A DNA stretch of 64,000 nt, from NCBI GenBank assembly GCA_022829145.1, contig CM040764.1:14173670-14237669 (forward strand), given 5' to 3'. Source of the stretch: Albula goreensis (lineage: Eukaryota; Chordata; Actinopteri; Albuliformes; Albulidae). Position 1 is the stretch's first letter. The number at the start of each line of letters is the position of its first letter. Shown here piece by piece: positions 12,611-25,779 of the stretch. The position numbers and the translations under genes were made by a program. The notes beneath the pieces are model-generated. The model saw only the letters and a list, made by a program, of their open reading frames with translations, was not told the DNA's origin and searched no databases.

Positions 12611-15479
12611 GCTTGGTTATAGCTACTTGGTCTTTATGTAAGCTAGCCAGTATGTGTGGAGGGGAGAGCGAACAATGGTGTGTTTGTTGTAGGACACCTG
12701 GGCCCAACAGGAGTCTTCATGAGATGCATCCATCCAGACGCATCTTGCCCCGCTTGGATTGTTTCATCCTCGTGTGGGTTTTGGATTGTTATTCTTTTGT
12801 TTGGTTTTATTTGTTATTGTTTAATGGACCCCACCCACATTTTTAAAACAACTGAACCGTATTAGTCAACTGGGACTCGGCTTGGGCCTTCCGACTGTGG
12901 GCCATCACTTGGGCAGGCCAAGAAATCTGGAGGTAGGACAGTCTCCTCTGTTTCATACATCTACCTGGAGCTTCATATACTGACAACCAAGTTGTGTACA
13001 CACACTAGGTTAGTGATCCCCCACTAGGCTGCTTGCATTTTCTTTAAATCCCATAGACATTGAGTTGAGGTTAAGTTTGTCTCAGCGCCAGGTGGGCGGC
13101 CCGTAACACCTCCCAGTCATTGAGTAGTGAGTGTCAACCCACGTGCCATCGTTTGAGTCATGCTGAACTCATTACAGAAAGATAGTCATTGTGCATAGAG
13201 AATCTAACACATTTTCTACCACATCGTTTTCACTATTTGTAAAAGGTGCTTAAGAGTATAATTTGTAACTAATAGAAAAGTGACTCATCTTTGATTAGTG
13301 CCATGCTAAAAGGTATTGATTTCGTTTTATTTCTCATTGGATTAAGACATATCCTCTCCAGCGTGACTCTTGGTCCGTTACTTCCATATTTTATCCATTG
13401 ACACAAAAGGACATTTTTATTGAGGCAAACACTGAAGCTCATCAAGGCTCCATCAGCAGTCATGCTCAAATTGACCTCATCAAAGTATTGAATGTGTTTA
13501 TTGGTTGATATAGAGGAGTACGGTGCTGTATGTTTTAAAATCAGTGGTAGAATGGCCAAATCCATCAATTCAGCTGCATGTACTTTTAAATGACATACAT
13601 TTTGAAGAATGAACAGAAATTGTGTAAATCCCAGGCTATTTTCTTTCTGCCACCTTTAATCCTAGTCACCACTTGTTTTGAAATTTACACACAGAACCTA
13701 GCATGTGAAAGGCCTTTATTTTGAATGACCACAGTAATGGATGACAATTTAGTCATTTCCAAGGGTCTGATTTTCTTTCATTTTTGAAATGCTATCAGAA
13801 TGCCAGGGGGGGAATCAAAAGGAAATCAGAAGGCAAACCAAATGTGCAAATAAGGGAAACATTTAAATTTCCCCCAGCACATATTGCTCTTGTCTTGGGT
13901 GATGGATTCAGCAAATGGTCTGAAAGGAATTCTGCTTGGTTCAATGATGTGCCCGGAGGTCTTGATTCAAATATTGACATTTCCAGTGTGGAGGGATGAC
14001 TGGAAGCTGATTGGTTCAAACAGGTCATTGACTGGAGGCCGACTGTAGCTCCACCAGCAGCCAGTTTCTTAAAACTTCAAATGTATTTTGACTTAAAACT
14101 TACAAGAATCTATCCAATTACATGCCTTTCAAATTAAACAAAAAAGGTCATTCTTACTTAAATGTACAATAATATATTTTTAATATTTTATCCAAATTAT
14201 CCAAATTTACACTATATCCAATTACCAATGACTTTCACACCTGGCAACTCAACTGATCAATCAAACATCACCATGCTTGGGAGCCTTATGTCCACATGTT
14301 TTTATGACATGTATGTTTTTATGTTTTAGGGCTTAGGAAGCTCCTGTTTGGAGACTGAGATGGAGATGTCGAATTTTAGTGGCAGTCATACAGACACCTG
14401 TAGAGCAGACTGAAAATTGTTCATATCGGTTGCAAGGTCCATAATGTCTGCTATGTAATTTGTGTCTTTTTGTATCCTTTCTTAGTTAGCCAGCTTTGCA
14501 TGGTTTTAGTGTGTAGACTATGCCTCCTTGGACTTTAACACTGTCTCATTGTTTGTCATCTAATATTGGGCTGCACTCACTGTGTTCTGTTGGCCAGTGA
14601 GAAACACTTCTGTAGACTTCTGAATGACTATCCAAACCTTTGTGTTTTTGGCCTCATGGTCTAAGATGAAATGTTACAGTATTTTCTCTCTCTTATGAAG
14701 AGTTATCATGGTATTTTAATCCTGATGCCAAAAATAAAACCATATTACTCACAGGGCATGACCATTCATCTGCCATTACACATTTGGCTGAGATAGATCA
14801 GTTCAAATTCAGTAACAGTTTTTTTCTTGTCTTCCTGATAAAATGGTGGGGTTAATAGGCTGCAGTGGTCTATTACTACTAATGAGAGGAAGTGATTTAT
14901 TTGCATTCAGAGTGCTGTTCAAAGGCATGTTTACTTTTGGAGCATGTAATCTATGTTCACCATTAGAGCTCAGTTTGTCACTAAGTGTCCTGTAATGGTG
15001 AATGGAGGCCAAGCTCAGCTGCTCTGATTGATAATGCACAGAGCATTATTTCAGCCAGAGGCAGATGTGAGTCTTTACATACAGGTTAGGGCAGAGCTGC
15101 ACTGTTGAGATGTGCTTCAATATATATCTAGGGACACGGTAAATATTCCCTTTTTAAAACACCATAAATCATGCTGCCCAACGAATTCCGCCTCATAGCT
15201 CAAATTCCTTCTGTTTGTGTTCTTCTACTAGACATTTTTTCTTATTATTTTTTAATATTTTATTTCACAATTTACACCATAACATACCCAGGTTTTCACA
15301 GGTGTTAAAAATCCTGCGCACTTTGACCAACCCTCTTTGGCACTTGCTGCTGTTTGTTGGTGGAAGGATATTAATATTTATTTTATAATATTCCATTAGT
15401 AATAATTAATAGTGTTCATCTGTAGGAGGGGGTCTTGGATCGAGGCACTTCATGTCTTGCTCATAGAAACATGGTTTAA
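12611..15479. other. noncoding stretch
   Basis: A GC-richer zone runs to about 13140, followed by ordinary AT-rich DNA. The interval around 13790-14030 is unique-looking and could be a weak regulatory island. No repeat family, RNA gene or exon is recognised. Confidence 0.45.
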
Positions 15480-15800
15480 TCATTATGGCACAATTTCAGT
15501 GTCCCTTCAGGTAGGCCAGATTGTGTCAGTCTAAGCCTGAGGCATTGCGCTGTGCGCGGTATTCCCAGCTGTGCTTGCTCCTCCAGCTGGACATGCTGTG
15601 AGCTCCCTTTCTTGCCTTTGGAGATTATTTCCATGCATGTAATGGCCAGCTAGATGGCAAATAATGCTGGCAGTCAGTGTGCTCTCCCCAGTGACCCATT
15701 TTAAATGGAGTAGGATGGGGCTCCCCCACATGCTAATATGTACAGATATGAAATGTATCCGTGCATATGGGCTACTATATCTTATACGCTTCCCCATCCT
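15480..15800. promoter_or_regulatory. candidate conserved noncoding element
   Basis: An island of mixed composition carries TGTGCGCGG, CATGCATGTAATGG, ACATGCTAATATGT and GTGCATATGG words, which are POU/homeodomain-like. It has no simple repeats. Several small ORFs overlap on both strands, which argues against coding. Confidence 0.3.
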
Positions 15801-16120
15801 GCTTTGGTCTGCCACGGCTATGGAGGAGAGAGAGAGGATCCTGAATGTCACATGCAAAGACCTGAAATAGGTTCCACGGCAGTGATCTATTTACTGAGTA
15901 TAAAAATCATTTTGCTCCACTACAGTCAATGGAAGTTTCCAGCACAATGCTGTTTTACTGCCACTTAACATGATCAGTACAATGTTTGATCATTACCATG
16001 GTAAGGAAGATCAGTTTGAGTTTTATGTTCAGCAGAAATGGAAATGAATGGGATTGGGGATAATTATGATTTTAGGACATGCAGTAATAATTGAATTTGG
16101 GTCTCTTTGGCACACAGTTC

Positions 16121-16162
16121 TGTGTGCGCGTGCGTGTGTGTGTGTGCGTGCGTGCGTGCGTG
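16121..16162. repeat. (GT)n/(GCGT)n microsatellite
   Basis: TGTGTGCGCG passes into (GT)n and then (GCGT)n. The alternating purine-pyrimidine tract with CpG steps is a typical Z-DNA-forming sequence. Confidence 0.92.
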
Positions 16163-19100
16163 GCAGGGGTCCCTTCCTTGACTCATTCATTTCTCCTGTT
16201 TGTTTGATCCCCCTCCATTCCCCCCAAGAGGTTTGCCATAACCAGCCCAAATTCATACCACAGGGATTTATAAAGCACAAAAGCAAATTTGTTTTTAATT
16301 GTTCACTGGAACACATCAGGACTTGTTTGCGTATCAGTGAGTGGCTTTTAATTAAAAACCTAAATTAATCCGTTCTAATGTGGATGAGGGCAAAAAAGAT
16401 TTAAGTGATTATAGTTGTTTTTATATGCAGTCCTGAGAAGTGAACAGAAATACATTATCAGAATTTGAGTGTAAGTGATGGACACATTGCATTGTTTTCT
16501 GTGAAAGCAAGACATTGTGCAGCACAAAAATTGGTAGTTATTTGCCCTTTGCCTTTTTAACCTTTTCATTTCATTTTTAATTTATTAAAGAATATCTAAC
16601 AACTCAACCCATCGCTACCAAAATACAAATTCAATAACAATGACTGGTGAGTTGTTGTTTCCTAAAACTGTCGCTATGCCTTATTTTCAGGACACAGATC
16701 AAACTCAAACAAGGGAATTACTACGTTATTCTACATTTTCCTCAGTTTCTGTTATGATTGTATTTGCCTTGTGCTTTGAAAATTACGCTCCAGACCAGGA
16801 CATGCATATCTATGCATTTTCAGAAATAGTAGCAACATTACATAAGATACATAATTATTTTTAAAGATTTCACACCTTTTACATAACAAGCGTTTAAACA
16901 AATGATAAGTATTCTGATGAAAAATGTTGCCTTCATTTGAAAAGAGGTGATAATGCACAGTAATACATGGATATATCTGAGCATTATGAAAAGTCATGTT
17001 GCTCCCTTTGTTCTTTCCTTTAATATATCATAACATTTCCCTAATGTAATTATGAATGTAAATCCCTTTATGTGTTTCTATTATATTTGTATTCCTGGTG
17101 CAAGAGACTATAGAACATAACATGGAGAAGCCAAGATTTCATGAGGTCAGTATCTTGCTAAATAAGTGTATTACACATGGAAAAATATTCATCTGTAGCA
17201 CCTATAAATTTAAGTTTATGAAGACAAATAATAATGCAAAAGAACTGAAAATTATGGAAAAGCTGAATGCTCTGTTAAGTAAAGAAGAGCTTACAGATGA
17301 AGAAGCATCTGAGAAAAGATTTATGTTAGGAATGATTTCAGCAGTGTTCTGGAGTACAGTAACTACATGTGAGGCTGGAGACTTCAGTGCTTCTGTTTAC
17401 CACCAATTACCCTGCTGTCCATCTCTGGTCAGTTGAGGTACCAGTCATGAAGAATCACTGTCCCTGTTCCGAGGTTTCCCGTCTCTGTACCCCAGAAGAG
17501 TCACAGAGAACAGGACCCAACAAGTGTTATTCTGCTAATGGATGCAAAACATTGCTCCATTTAAAATATCCCCCTGTCACTAAAATATCCCATGAACATA
17601 AATAACTCTGAGTACAGTTTATGTGAGCCACTTTCCTTCCCTGACATAATATTCAGCTTCAAACTATTGCTTTTCTTACAAGGTTCTGAAAGTTTCTTCC
17701 ACATAAATCATTAACAGACGTACCATGGTACCATTTCAACAGTGATGTGCCCAGGTGTTTGGGGCAGTGACTCAGCACTGTGAGATATCAGGGGCTTATT
17801 GAGGAAGCCAGTACGCCCACACAGCAACAAGGGCCTGCAACAATAATTGAGGAGTATGCATTTTCACCTGACTGAGAAAAAGCTGAATATCAGAATGTAA
17901 ATGTCTGATGCATTATGGATCATGCAGCTGGAAGCAGGGACAAAGAGACGGTTAATCAGCACATACTGTTTGTGTGTTTTCAATGCAAAGTATTGTTGTA
18001 TCCATTAAGGTTTTAGCATTACTCTCTAATCAGATAGAGACTTGTGAGAGAAGACCACTGCAGGCTCATTTGTCATTTGTTCATTTTGGCCATGACTTCA
18101 AAATACCATGTAGTTGCTTACATGGTTTTCTTCCATATCATCTCCTGCTGATGGTAGTGAACGTAGTTACCACTCCAGTTTCTCTCTTGCTGCTCCCATA
18201 ACATCCCATTATTCCTAATTCATCACATGCACAAACTTAAGTCACTCTTGCAGAGAGTATAGTCTCAGTTGGACATTTTTGACTGACAGGTAGTTTTCCT
18301 CAGAATGTCTTTCACTCCTCAGTAGAGAGAGGTGCCATAATGATGGCAGCAGCCATGGGCTTTGGCTCACTTATCAGCATGTTTAAAATGGCTACTCTCT
18401 CTCCCACATTGACACAACATCTATAACACATTAATCTCCGTGTAATAAATCATTCATTTTACAAGGCAGAAACACATTTTGGTATTTTTCCTGCTAGAAT
18501 TCTGACCAATTTTCCAGGATCTTTCTGTTATTGTTCTTGTCTGGAAATAAACTGATTTGCCAGGAGAACTATTGCAAATAGTACAGCTGTATACATTTTG
18601 GAAATTAATAGCATCACAAATTTGTAAAGTTGACACTATAAACGGGTGAAAATTTCAAATACAGTGCATGCTTGTTTTCCCAGAAAACAATGACACAGTT
18701 GTCACTCTGGGTTTTTTTATACTTTGTAAAATTGCAGGCAGAAATTGAGCCATTCAGGTCCTACCTATGTGAATACTCCTGTGGCGGAAAGCCATCCATC
18801 AAACCCGTGATTCTTCAAACTTTTATGCTTTGGAACAGTGAATAATGACAATCTAATAAAAATGTCATCTCCTATGAGGTATTGTAGCAGCTCTGAGCTT
18901 TCCACGGCAGCCCCCCCTTTAGAGTGATACCGTTTAATCGCCTGAATGTGTTTTGGTTGCATGAAATGAAACGACATTGTGATGAGTAAACGCATGATGA
19001 TAAATCAATAACAAACAATCAAACTTATATCCTTTCTCTGACACCTTTGTTATATGCCAGGGGGTTTGTACGGTCTCATGTCATGATGAGATCCGTCAGA

Positions 19101-19549
19101 TTTGCCAAACTTTCTGCAGAGTTAACGTAGCTCTGTGCTTGTGAATATATGTGTGATTTTCAGGCAAATTCGTACCATTACAAGGATCTCCCGCTTTTTT
19201 GATGGCCTCCTCCTTAACGTGTCTTAACGTATATATTATGGTCAGGAAAACCTCTGAACATTTCAAATTTGAAGTTGTATGTGCGTGAATACAACTTGTT
19301 TGAAATTCACTGCATCCATATGACTGACATCAAGCAGAAAACCAAATTAATTCTTGAATACATTTTGACAAACCCAGCAGAGGCACAAGCATTTGAAGTT
19401 TTGTTGGGTTTGAGCAAAAGTGTATGAATGCTGAAGCCATCTGTTTATGCTCAGTCTCCCATACCTTGAAATCAGACAGGAGATGCAACTGTCATACAAA
19501 ATCAGCCTAAAGTCCATTTTACTTCCATGCTGTGGTGGAAATTTTACCT

Positions 19550-19572
19550 CTTATTATTATTATTATTATTAC
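19550..19572. repeat. (TTA)n trinucleotide repeat
   Basis: About seven TTA units occur in a row. The chance ORF through it reads as a Tyr run and is disregarded. Confidence 0.9.
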
Positions 19573-19859
19573 CTCTTTTGCTTACCAGTCCTCCATTTGA
19601 GACAAGCTTTTTTTCATTATTATTCCTTCGTGTTCTACATCAGGAGTGTCACCATTTTAGATTGTCGTAGCTGGAGAACAGTGTCTGTTTATTTGGGTCT
19701 GGTAGCCTTGGTGTGATATTTTGTAAGCACAAGGCAGAGGTAATTATTGACTCATTTTAAAACAGGACTTCATGTGAGACTGGCCCTGAGACTGCTCACG
19801 GGCCTTATAAACTACTCTAAACCAAAGCTGCTCAGGGAGAGGCCTGTTGTTATGAGGAA

Positions 19860-20110
19860 TCCTGCTCCTCCCGCTCTATGCTTGAGAACTGAGAGAGAAT
19901 AAAGCAGAATCACGGAGCAGAAAGCTGCGTCCGCGTCCGGTCTTGCTGTCCTTGTGAGAGCGCTCGCATCGCAAACGTTCCCATCCTTGCGCCAGGCCAA
20001 AACATTGACCTGATCTCAGGGAATTTCAAACGACGGGGTCCGCTCATCTGCATATCACTGGTTTGGTGGAGCTCCGGATTTTCACATTAAAGAGGATGAG
20101 TCCTCTGATT
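19860..20110. promoter_or_regulatory. CpG-clustered candidate regulatory element
   Basis: Around 19925-20045 at least ten CpGs fall within about 120 bp (tgcgtccgcgtccgg, gcgctcgcatcgc, aacgacgg) against a CpG-poor background. Retained CpG density suggests an unmethylated element such as an enhancer or minor promoter. An ATCTGCATAT POU-like word follows. No TATA, CCAAT or splice site is convincing. Confidence 0.35.
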
Positions 20111-21666
20111 ATGCAGGCTGGGATCAGGGCAGGGCTGGAGAGATGCTACCGGACCATGGCCAACCCCTCCTCCCAAGACAAGAGATCAGGGTTCTCAGAC
20201 CAGTGAACCAGCACACTAAAGTCCTTCTTAGGAATTCTGCAAGACCTCAATGAGGAAAGATTCAGATCATTCAGTTGTTCTCAGGAAGCACTTATGCTAA
20301 ACAGATTCTGCATACCATAGTTATTGGTTGGTGACTGCATGTATATATGTGTGAATTTTTCAAATTTAATGAAAAAAGTCAATTGTTTATATTTCTCATA
20401 GGCATAATGATCTATTTACCTATTTACATAAATGATAAAGAAAGGGATTGTTATAAAATATGAGTCCACAAATCAAAATATTCAATAATACTTTTTCATT
20501 TCAAAAGCCTAGCAAATACTGAAATTTGAATATGAGTTTGAAAGTGAAGAGACATAGCCATTAGTTAATTTAATGTATGGTACTGGTCCCCTGTTTTTTG
20601 GTTTAAGATGTAGTCTGTTTTCTAAAAGGTAGATGTAGGTTTTATCTTCAGCAGACAGCTGCTTCATCATTTGAAATAATTTCAGGAAGGCCTTGGAGGA
20701 AAATATTCCACTGCGCTTGCAGATACCAGTAATAAAAGATGCTGCAGATGATTGCAGACAGAAGATTGTATGGGTCTAATCTTACACCAGTCACCAAAAC
20801 ATATTTCCAGTTTTAGGTGTTTAGAAACTATAGTAAATGCCACTGCACCCTGGCCAGGGTAGTGCTGCAGTGCTGTTAGACACAGTTTAACAGCTGCTGG
20901 TGCAGATTAAAAATACCACAATATCTGCTACAGTGTCAAGATTTAATGAGAGGTAAACAGCAGGGAAATGACAAGGAAAACACTGAGTCCAGAAAGTGCG
21001 GAATAGACAGGTATTTATTTACGGCCATGAAGAAGCAGTAAACTGTGCCAGAATACAGGTGTAGTAAAGCTGTCACAGAGCGTATCCAACAGTGTTGAAC
21101 TGTGTTTGAAGGAACAATATATAAAACAATATATACTTATACATTTCTCATTTAATTAATCAAACATTGTTGTGTTTTAGCACATTTTTATATATATATG
21201 TTCATTTTTCATTTTAGCAATTCCACTATGTTAAAAACATATCTGTTGAATGAAAATTGGTAATGTATTTTTAGCTGTGTAAAGATTTCTGATACTGTAT
21301 TAGTATCATTAGATTGATCATTTTTATGAAGATATAATTTTAAAAATGGATCAATAAGTATTGCGTGAGAGGGCCTTGAGTTTTAATTGCCTGCAGTAAT
21401 GGAAGCATTTTATCACTACATTTGACAATATTGCCATCTTGTGCAATTCACATTTTTAATTGTATTCATAATACTAATAAAAATCCAAACACAATCCAGG
21501 ATAATTTCACTGGGAGACTGCATCTGATTGGTTGGTTCTTGGCTGTCTCTCGGGAACACCCCCATCTCCATCCCACTGTCCCATTTGCTCATGCACCAGG
21601 CCAAAAGAGTGGGTGTCATCACCCTCCTCTGGATGAGAGGCTGATCCTATCACTCAACGGGTGCAC

Positions 21667-21680
21667 GTTGCCTTAGCAAC
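21667..21680. promoter_or_regulatory. RFX X-box-like palindrome
   Basis: GTTGCCTTAGCAAC matches the symmetric RFX site GTTGCCATGGCAAC at 12 of 14 positions, keeping GTTGCC and nearly all of the second half. RFX proteins bind X-boxes at ciliary and neural genes. Function here is inferred from the motif only. Confidence 0.45.
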
Positions 21681-21985
21681 CACATCCGTTTGGCCGAACT
21701 GATGGCAAATGGGTTTTTTTATGATAATCCTCAGTCCTTATTTTCCAAAGGTATAATATTAAGTGCCCTTGAAAAAACAGTCAAAATGCAATTGTATGAC
21801 TAAATATACACAGTCCTCTTAATTATCAGATTTGAAGTGATTTTAAATTCACTTTGTTTTTTATTCAGATTTGGAAACTGTCCATCGTGAGGATTTCCCC
21901 TCCCACTTGCATGAAGAGCACTGTTTCTGAGGTCTATGTAGTCCTCCAATATGCCCATCCTTCAGTTCAGCCAGTGTGTGTTTTC

Positions 21986-21987
<2 letters not shown>

Positions 21988-22017
<30 letters not shown>

Positions 22018-22056
22018 CGCACACACGCACACACACACACACACACACGCACACAT
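21988..22056. repeat. (CA)n microsatellite with GCAC interruptions
   Basis: A long CA tract is interrupted by CGCACA units. The three ORFs that run through it are shadows of the repeat. Confidence 0.95.
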
Positions 22057-22479
22057 AGCCCAGCAGAGACGATGCCGATTAGAGGAGACACACATCAGGT
22101 CATGATCGAGGACCCTGTGGGTGTTTGGGTGTCTGGGATATAGGAGGTTGTCAATCCAGAAACCTCGGCTGATTTGACTTAACTGTGACATATGGATATG
22201 CATAACAACAGATGTGACATAATTATCCTGTTCCAGGATGAAGGGGTGTCACATTTCACCAAAGGCATGCCTCACTATTCTGCACTATTCTTTATTATTC
22301 TGTTAAATGAGCATTTATTTGGTAAAAGCAGGATCCCCTGTAGTGTGCCTCTAAATCCATGCAGGCGTCCCACCACTGTGGACCTGCCGCCATTTTATGA
22401 AAATAATATAATCCAAGCTTGAACTTACAATGTCCTGACAGTAATGTGCAACGTGCTGCCTCTCTCCTGTGAGCCTGAG

Positions 22480-23030
22480 GCTGAACCCATGTTATTCATG
22501 TTCACAACCTGAGCGGTACCTTTATGAAGGTGTATATCTTCCCACGTGAAATCAGCGACATTAACGCATTTCCATAAGTATTCTCCATTTGTATGTATCT
22601 CTATTTAAGATCACATTAATTATCACAGTGCCTGAATCCAGTGTTAATCTGGAGCTGTTCATCTTCTGAGCAGCCAATCAGGTCAGCGGCATAATTACCT
22701 CACTTTCTTATTGTTAGCAGATGAGGCTGTGCATTTGTGTGGAATTCTGGGTGATAAAATAACCCCATTTTGAGTATTAAATAAAGATGATGATCTTGAG
22801 ATGAGCGCTGAGAAAATTCAGCGGAGGTTGTTCGTCATTTCTCGCCAACACGGTAAAGTGAAATGATCCACGGTTCCGTGTTATTGGGGCCAATTTATCG
22901 AGCTATGACTGAAGGGTATTTATTTTCCTGACGTATAATCGATATATTGACGTTGCGGAATGACATTTAAAAGGGGCTCCTCACACAGATTACAGGGCTT
23001 ATGTTTGCCTTGCTGCAGGGAAGCTGTATA
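22480..23030. promoter_or_regulatory. candidate conserved noncoding element
   Basis: One of the most enhancer-like islands. It contains ATTAATTATCA, CAGCCAATCAGG (inverted-type CCAAT context), CATAATTACC, ATCGATATATTGACGT and several isolated CpGs (22860-22960). It has no simple repeats and no ORF. The dense homeodomain-type words and retained CpGs suggest strong constraint, to be tested by alignment. Confidence 0.38.
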
Positions 23031-24099
23031 GATGGCATTTGTTAGATTGCAGATGTGCAGCTCGTAAACTGAAAGGCATGTGGGTCACTGGATATTTCTG
23101 TTCACCTTTATTTTTCAAATCAAAAAAATCTATTTCTCTTAAAATGCCGCCATTACTGAAGAGCCTTTCACAGTGTTTAAGCAGCAGCAGTCACAGGTAC
23201 GGTGTAGATGTCTGTGAAGGATCCAATGGCTTTCTCTCCCTGCTTTTCTTCTGGGCCCACATTCAGAAACAAATAATGGGTCAAATAATGTGTGCTGACT
23301 GGTTTCCACTGTCTGTTTTCTCACCTCGCCCTTTATGAGCTTTTTGGCCAGACTGACCCCAGACCAGCAGTTTTATGAATACTGACCCATTCTGTGAATG
23401 CAGTGATTCCTCACCCATAGCCAGCTTTAAATGTGCAGTCACCACAGATAAAATATCAAAAGCAACTGCAGCGTTTGGGTAGCAGTGGATTTCGAGGAAA
23501 TGGGTCACACTCCTTTCTATGTTAGGAAAAGCGCCAGGGCTGCTCCCTGTGGGAACTGTAAAGCCCCGTCACAAAGGTGTGCACGTGTGCCACTGCTCAC
23601 ATGGCCGTGTGTGACAGAATTTGATTGGTCATGCCTGCCCAAGCAAAGGTAGAGGGATTAAGGTAAAGAACAGAAGAAAGAATGTTTGTGCGTGATGCGG
23701 AGGAGAGTGTTTTTTTAGTCCATTGTGTGGTTGCCAGGGTGGAGTGGCACAGGCAATTCCCCCTGAGCAGCGATGATGCCATCGGCTGCACCTCGCTGCG
23801 AGCATGTGGACAAATCTGCGGGGCCCTCGTTTTACAGCTGCCTGCTTCCTACTCCCCAAACCCCCCTTCCAAATCTTCTCTGTCAGCTGCCGTCATGTGG
23901 ATGAGCTATTGATTCCATACTGGCTGAGCACCCCCTTTCCTGCTCCCCACCCCAACACACACACATACACACACACACGCACCTTTCACCACTCAACAAG
24001 GGAAGGAGAAGGACACTGAGGGGGGACAGAGAGCCCACTGTGCCATTTGCCCAGAACAAACTTCTGCTTCGGAGACAAGCTGAGAGATTAATAACTGAA
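23031..24099. other. GC-richer noncoding stretch
   Basis: Overlapping 60-99-codon ORFs occur in several frames without domains. A short CA microsatellite lies at 23955-23982. Parts (23740-23930) are unique-looking and may be regulatory. Confidence 0.45.
23955..23982. repeat. (CA)n short microsatellite
   Basis: An interrupted CA/TACA tract lies within C-rich DNA. Confidence 0.9.
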
Positions 24100-24450
24100 T
24101 GCTCAATTTGCAGAGAGAGAGGTGGGGGAGGGGGGAGCAGCTCTTTTAAAAGCCTTGGGCGTTGATGGGGGGGGTTTAAATGACCCGACCATTTACTAAT
24201 GTGATTTAAACGTGGCTAGGTTGAACTTCCTGCTTTTCCGTGGAAGGAACACAGAAACGGCATCCGGCCCTGCTGTTGTCCGCGTGATTTATTTTGCCGC
24301 GCTCCTGCCTATGAAAGGGAGACAAGCGGCTGCAGAGCTGGGAGAACAGGCAGCTGGCTTTACGGGGATTTGAGCCCAGAGATATTTCAGAGACCTTCTT
24401 AAAAGATCTGCCAAAGTCTTCCAGCCACACAAAATCCTCCATTGTCTTCC
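24100..24450. promoter_or_regulatory. candidate conserved noncoding element, G-rich edge
   Basis: A G-rich edge (24123-24135, and a G8 run near 24167-24174) is followed by mixed sequence with TTTAAAC, CCGCGTGATTTATTTTGCCGC and GGAACACAGAAAC words. CpG is retained. The 78-codon minus ORF has no known domain. Confidence 0.3.
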
Positions 24451-25779
24451 TGGAAGATTTCTTTTTTTTCTGTATTGCTGCAGCTTCCCAATTTATATGT
24501 AAATTCTGTTTTTCCCAGTCTGAGCACTGCCCAAGGTAGTTTTATTCATAAGTTACAATGATCCAGTGGGCATTGCCGTACAGATGGAAATTAGTGTGCG
24601 TATGAGAGGGAAGCCTATTGGTTTTTAAGAACAGAAAACACTGAACAGCGATATGCAGTGTAACATGTATGAAAACCAAATCCATATTTCAGCATAGACA
24701 AAGATGTATGTTTCTGCTTTGAAGGCGGCAGGGACAGCAGGGGCAGTCGAGGGGGAGTAGATGGCATTGGAAAACAATGGAGAGGAAAAGCAAACATGAA
24801 CATATTGAGCGGTTTAGGAGCTTTATAAGCCTGGGCAAAAGCTCATATTTCCCAGCATGCCCTGGCCTTGGTGAGGGATATTCTCTTCTCATGCTCATAA
24901 GCAGTGGAAACCAATATCCAGCTGCACTTGCAGTCTTTCTGTGGCTGAAACTGGGATATGAGAAAGGGCTGCTTTTGAAAAGCTTCATAATCATGTTTAA
25001 ATTGTTATTTCCCTGAACATAGTTGCACAGTAGTGCCCCTTTGAATTTTCCTTTTTTTCTACTTTTCTTGAAAGTACCTTTGAAGGCACTCAGGGAAAAT
25101 GTAATAAATTTATTCACATACATAATTGCCACTGACATAAAATCATTTGATTAATGACAAAGTTCTGAAAACCATGGGATAATGTGAGTCTATGAGTGTC
25201 TTTCACAGCTGCACTGTGTACCTTGTGTTACAGCAGTCAGCTGAAGAGCCCTGCAGACAGTGTAGAGGGAGGGTTCCATACAATTCAAACACATACTGTA
25301 TGATAACTGACAAGTACAAATCACTGTCATCAGGGTTTATCTGTGTGTCTCTATTCATGTCCGTTTATACAATTTTATCAAATGGTCTCAAAATGTAGAT
25401 CCACTGTATATTTTGCACCAGAATCTGAACTGAATCAGAATGATGAATGGGGACTACTTTTATAATCCCAGCAACAACATTTCTGAGTTGAAACATCCTT
25501 GGTGGTGCAGTGGCTGTGAGAAAAAAACAAGAAAAATGACCTTCCTTGTGTAATTACACCCCTTACCTTTTCCTGGATGTGCTGTTATATATTATTTTCA
25601 TTTTAGACCTAATAATGTTCTCATATACAGTAATCATACATCACATGCTATATAAGCTCATATATATGCCCTCATCTTCCTGTTTTGGTCTTATGGGACA
25701 CAATGCTCATGGCCTGCAAGAGCCCCCACTCCCACTGCCATGACCATGGCCCCTACAAATCATACAGTTTACAGGGCAG
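24451..25779. other. noncoding stretch, nothing recognised
   Basis: The 149-codon minus ORF (24689-25138) overlaps opposing ORFs and shows no domain. No repeat family or RNA gene is recognised. Confidence 0.45.

Larger units (their letters stand above)
15801..19859. other. AT-rich noncoding stretch
   Basis: It includes a GT/GC microsatellite (16121-16162), a TTA repeat (19550-19572), a 12-bp perfect palindrome GTACCATGGTAC (17720-17731), and an ORF at 17098-17436 that looks mildly protein-like but matches no family. No RNA gene is recognised. Confidence 0.5.
20111..22479. other. AT-rich noncoding stretch
   Basis: Very AT-rich DNA (20340-21400) holds short TA runs, followed by an RFX-type X-box (21667-21680) and a long CA microsatellite (21988-22056). 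No coding frame or known repeat family is seen. Confidence 0.5.

Noticed and set aside
17098-17436. 112-codon plus ORF with a helical, Lys/Glu-rich, protein-like middle
   Set aside because: It is A-rich, matches no family I know, and has no clear flanking splice sites. A relic of a retrocopy is possible but unsupported. A protein search of residues 45-85 would decide.
17720-17731. 12-bp palindrome GTACCATGGTAC
   Set aside because: Palindromes of this length are expected several times in 64 kb by chance, and no context supports it.
21854-22203. ORFs with Thr-His or Cys-Val runs
   Set aside because: They are shadows of the CA microsatellite.
24689-25138. 149-codon minus ORF
   Set aside because: No domain, low-complexity hydrophobic content, and opposing ORFs across the same bases.
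25499-25520. GGTGGTGCAGTGG, like the head of a fish tRNA-derived SINE
   Set aside because: No A/B-box pair, body or tail follows; the match is too short.
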